Origin: a virus
Strand: one strand, 5' to 3'
DNA: 28,233 nucleotides
IMG/VR virus record: IMGVR_UViG_3300035698_000573
Span: 1 to 28,233 of that record
Shown here: piece by piece, positions 8,601 to 14,600 of the stretch
Numbering within the stretch: position 1 is the first letter of the stretch
How the letters are laid out: the number at the start of each line of letters is the position of its first letter
Position numbers and translations under genes: made by a program
Notes under the pieces: generated by a model
Database searches by the model: none
Seen by the model: only the letters and a program-made list of their open reading frames with translations
What the model was told of the DNA's origin: nothing

Positions 8601-11600
8601 TTCAGGAGTCATATTATCTACAATATGATTGAACATATTTGTCATTGCAATCAGAGGCTGACTCTTCAATGAAATCGCAGAGTTAATAACACCATAGATT
8701 GCTTTAAATGTCAGACGTGCATTTGCATTAGACAACATATTTACCTGACGCAGATCATTTACAATCCGGTCAACTGCTTCTCTTGCTTTGATCTGTTCAT
8801 CCATCTTGAACATCTTTTCAGATGGACTCAGATTATCCAGATAATCAGAAATCAAATTGATCCAGTAATTGGTATAGTTATTGGCAGTTGGGGTTACTTC
8901 TCCACCTTCATTATCAATACTACCACCATCACCATTACCACCATCTTCAGTGTTTTCATCCACTGGACCTTCAACAAGAACCTTGGTGTTAAAGACAACC
9001 TGATCAAACATCGACTCTGGGATACCTCCCATAAGTCTACGCATCAGACGAATTACTTTATCAGCCAAATCTTTAAGAGTATTAGTTTTGGTGTTCTGAG
9101 TTTTCTTTCTCACTTCTGAATCCGACAGCACATAAGCCATAAGCTCATTCACAGCGGCTGCTTTAGAGAATGGGTCAGTCTTACTCTGTCTACGCAAGAT
9201 AGCTGCCTGAGCCTCTCTCACACGCTCTCCACCCTCAATCTGAAGGAACTCTTCCATAAGAGCTTCCAGACGAACGATTGCATCATTTGGTTTACCTTCA
9301 TAATGATCAAGAACCTTCTTGAACGTAGTAGCATGAACCAATTCATGAAGAACAGTTGTAGGATTACTAGTGGTCAGAAACAGAATATCATTCTGAGCAT
9401 CATAGTAACCTTTAGCAGAATTCAGAATCTCACCACTGTCAGGGAGATTATCAATTCTCCACTGATTGAGTTGTCCTTGAGTACCCATAATTACACGAGT
9501 ATCACCAATCAAAGGACTAATGATATTCAGTACAATCTTTTGTGCATCAGTAAACCGCAAAGCTTTAACCACAGCTTTAGCAGTACTTTCACGTACAGGT
9601 TCAACTACATCTTCAGGTGTATTCACTACTGCTTCTGTAGATGGATTTTTCATCTCTTTATCAATCATCTGATTTAAAGCCGTCAAACCAATCTCAGTAT
9701 CTCCACGAGAATGACCCACAGCAGAACCACCCATCTGATCAACAGATGAACTAATACGTTTGAATACCACTTTACGAGCACGACTAGCTTTCAGTCGATT
9801 ATCCAATTGAGACATAACTTGTTCATTAGAATTAGCAGTAATGGTCATATTTTTGTTTTTATCTTTGACGGTTTTGAATGCAACATCCAGAGCAGTTTTA
9901 TCCACCGTAGGATTATTCATAAACCCACGGAAGTTTTCTACACCCATAGAAAGAACATCTCTTTCCCACGATTGCCGAACAGCTTCGTTAATACGAGGAC
10001 CATATTCTTTGAGCTTAGTTACAGGAATATCCAAACCATCAAAGATACCCAGAACATCTTCTGGAGCATTTGGATCCGAGAAGAATAGGTTCATCATCAT
10101 TGCATCACCAGTACCAATAATAATGAAGGGAAGTGCTTTTACCCCTACATCTTCAGGCTGACGAAGCATTGGTTTTTGATTCAAAGAGTTATCCATAGCA
10201 GCAGACAACACAGTCCAATCACTTGCAATACGAGTTTCAAATCCACCAATAGCAAGTGTCTGATCATCTGATCTAAAGATTGGAGACATAGCTGCAAGCT
10301 CATCTACAATCTTGTTATATTCTTCCATTGGAATGTCAGAAATAACAGGAACCATTTGTCCTTCTTTATTTTTACGACTACGAATTTTACCTTCATTACT
10401 AAGTTGTTTAGCAAGAGCATCTATTCTCTGAATAAACAACGTATTCAAGTATTGAGCTTGAATATTAGTAGACATAACCAACAGATCATTCAGTTCTGTA
10501 ATTTTTGTTCCAAGAGTTTCTTTTGCAGCTTCTGTCAAAGCTTTACCAATTGTATTGGTAATCACTTTTCTAAAAAGAGCTTGTTCTGATTTAGAAAACT
10601 CCCAGCTATTACTACGATTATCTGTAGGAATATTCACACCCAGAGTTTGAAGATCTACAACCAGATCTCCATCATAAGCTACTTTATTCAAATCATAATT
10701 GGCTTCATGAAGTTTTTGATAAAACATAATCATCATATCATCAGCCAAACCAGTACCAACACCTTTGACCCCAGAACCATAGTTTACTTTAGTCATAGGA
10801 TTTTTGGCAGAATTACGAGTCATTTCAAATGTCCCGGATTCTGGATTGTAAGCAAAGTCACCAAACCAACCTGCAAATCTACGTGCAGCAGCAACTTCTA
10901 CCCCCATTTTTTCTTGGGTCATTTTAATAAGTTTAGCTTGAGCAGTACGAGACACAGTTTCATAGAGATCCAAGTTTCCTTTGACCCCAAAGAAATCATT
11001 TACAGTCTTATTCACTTTACCAATAAAATATCCAATACGCTCAAGATTATGGTATTCATTTGGTCCAAGTTCACCTTGACCATAATTAACCATCATGTTG
11101 GCTGCACCATTAGTCAGACCATCCAGTTCTACAGAAAGACTAGATCTGAACGAAGTTTCACCACGTTCCTTAGCAAGTTCCATTTGTGCAACAGTATGAA
11201 TAGCAGCCAGAACTTGAGGTTCTACTTCGGTAGCAGTACCAAGAACAGCTTGAGCAAAAGCATCTCCATCAATTGAAGTACCATCTCTCAAGAAATCTTT
11301 AATGATGTTCTTGGCATTTCCATATTTAGTTTCAAAGTCATCTCTAACAGTGCTGAGAATCACAGCATGATTCTTCTTTTCCAATTTATGAAGTCCAGCA
11401 GCCTGAGCAACACCCAACCATATATCATCTTCTTGAGTAGCAAGATCTACATTAGCCCACGTTGTACCAACAAGAGCACGAAGGATCTTGTTACTTTGAG
11501 GGTTTACCCCTTGGTATTGGTGACGACCGACAGAAGTGATACCCACCGGGTAATATACAGGGACGGTGCCATCTGCCAAAGCATCGGTGAGAGTCTCTGC

Positions 11601-14600
11601 ATCAGCAAGAGAGTTCTCAATTGAGATGTTTTTACCCATGATTGAACGACGAAGTGTTCCATTAGGATAAGTCTCCTCATTAACATTCTCCACATACCCA
11701 AAAAGAGTACGAGGAGTTTGTGCTCCAATAGCATGAAATACATTAACACGTTCTTCATCTTTATAGTGAGGTGTATTTTGCATCTTACGAACAGCAGCTT
11801 TTTCTCTTCTACTCAGATTAATATTTGATCTATCTTGAGTTTGAGGAGTTCCTTTGATCTTTTGACCAATGGAATAACGCTCACGCTCTTCACCAAACAG
11901 ATATTCTTTAGCAGAGTTTTCCATATCTGCTTCAGCATTATCTCTGATCTCTTTTTGGATCTCACGAATCTTCTCCATATTCAGCATAATGGTTTCTGTT
12001 TTACGTTTGATAATAACCTTTTCACCTGTTTCTGGATCTGTTTTCGATTGATCCAGTTGAGTCAATTCAATGTTTTTAATCGTAATATAGTCTGTAGTCG
12101 CGTCTAGAGCGACCAAGAGTTCAGCAGCAATACCTTCAGCAATACCAAAAATCTCACCCATAGATTGAGTATTGTTAGGAGTTACACCCCACATTTTCAG
12201 AATAGATTTTGCCAATTGGTTCTTCAAAATAGAAGGTGCAATACCATACGTCATATTCAAAAGATCATCATCATTGATGTCTACATAAGAAAGACCTTGT
12301 TTTTCCAATGTATCAATTTGACGACTAGGATCATTTGGAGAAACAATAGCCAACCAATCAACTACAGCAAGAGTTGCCAGTTCCATTAGTCTTTGATCAA
12401 ACTTACCAGTTTCAGGATCAGCAATAGCTGTCCCTCTATATCGGGCAATTTCTTGGATACTTCCATTCTTCAACAGATACTTCAAAGTTTGATGTTTACC
12501 ATCAATCTGAGTTTTCAAAGTTGCCAGACGTTTATTCATATTACCAATCAGCATTGGAGCCAATGCTTTAGTAATGACAAGAATAGACGGATTTAGTTTT
12601 CCATCAGCTTGGCTTCTGGTTTCCAGATCATCCAAGCTTTTAGGGGCATTACTATTTGGATTAGACTTATAAGCTTTATCAAACAGTGGATAGATTATTC
12701 CGTCTGCGGTACTGACATCGGTGTCGGTGTTCCCTTCGGTGACGGCAGAGGTTTCTTGGACACTGGAGGAGGATTCTTGGGTGGTGTCTTCAGATCCAGT
12801 TCTAGTTGCTTCTCTTGGGCCATATACAGACTCCATCAATTGTCTTGTGTAAGGTGTATTATTAAACACATCAGGATCATTTGAGTAATGCAACTCAGTC
12901 AATACAGCAAAGATTTCCTTTGCCTGATCATGAGATCCTTCATCATAACCTTCAATCATTTCGATACGTTCTTGAACGAATTTCTTTTGATTCTTTAGAA
13001 CACTAAGTTCATTGAAGATTTTTCCATTAGGATAGAACAAACGAGATTCACTAAACCATTTACCTTGAGTAAGTTCAGGATCTCCTTTGTAATCAATAAT
13101 ATGACCAACTTCATGAACAATCACTGCTTGACCACGAGCAGTAAGTTCATTGTTAGAATCAAACATATCTTCACGGAGGTAAATAGTTTGACTATCATAC
13201 CAGACATATCCAAACCCACGTTTGGAAGTTTTCTTGTAGACTTGAATATCACGAACAACTTTATTGTTTACTTCACCCATCAGAGAAGTAATCACATCAC
13301 GAACATTCAAACGACGAGTATTAAGATCTTTTAGTTCAAGATCCTTTTTCATTTCTTCCAAGAAATTATCTTCAGTCAGATCAGAATCATCAATCTGCTC
13401 ATCAGAAATAGTTTCTTCACTTGTCGTAGATTCTTCAGTCGCTACCGCGCCTTCATCATCTACTCCAACTTCAGAGACTATTTCTTCTTCGACAACCGTT
13501 GGAATATTATCCCTAATTGCCATAAGAATACGTGGAAACTCTTTTCCCCAAATACCTTTATCTTGGGTATGGGTAATTACCGCATTACCTGTATCACGCA
13601 ATGCTTTCATAGCTTGTGAATTAACAGCAAAAGAAGCTTTCATCAAAGCTTCCATTAGTTGAATATTATACCCACCATCAGTCTTTGTGCCTTTGTTGCC
13701 AGCAATCTTTTTGCTTTCCCCACGAACATATTTTTTATGGGTTTCTGGATCAAATTTACCAGACTTCAAACTTTGATATGCATGTTCAACCGAAAAGTAT
13801 CCACGACCTTTATAGTTAAAAGGACGAGGTGCTAGATTACTAAGAATTCTATTTTCATTGGTTCCAGCCCATACATTTACAGGTGCAGGATTTTCCACAT
13901 CTTGTTGAATGATATTGATACCATCATAGTTCTTAGTCACAACCATGACTTCACCATCTGGACCACGAACAATAGCCCCATCGTGTCCATTCTCTTCGAG
14001 AATCTGATTCAGTGCTTCTTGGTTATTAATCCAAAACTGATCAGGAGCTTGATCTTTAGAATCAAATTCACGAGGTTTCTTCAGAGTAACAGCAGCCTCT
14101 TTTACATGAGGATTCTTAGCACCTTTCAAGCGAGTAAGTTTTGCATATTGCTTTGCCAGTGCAATACTATTTGTAAAGAATGCACCTGTTTTATCCTGAA
14201 GATTTTCACCTTCACGTTTCTTATCAAACGATTCAAAACGACGACCAGTACCATGATACAGTTGAAGAGTCTGTTCTTTCGCAGGCTTACCACGATCAAG
14301 ACCTTCTGAAAGTGTTGGTGTCTGCTCGTCAGAAATTTCTTGCGAAATTTCCTCCTCGACAGCCGTTGGGTTTTGGCGTTCATTTTGAATACTAACAATA
14401 GCCAATAGATCTGCACGTCTGTTTTCAACCAAAGAACGAGCTTTAGCAATTCTGTTAATATAAAGATTACCCTTTGTACCATCATCATCTCTAGCTGCTT
14501 CTGCTTCAATTTTATCTTGACGCTGTTTAGCTTGAGTAAACTGATTTTCAGCAAAAGTTCTTTGTTTAGCCAAAGCTTTATCATCTAAATCTTTATATAG

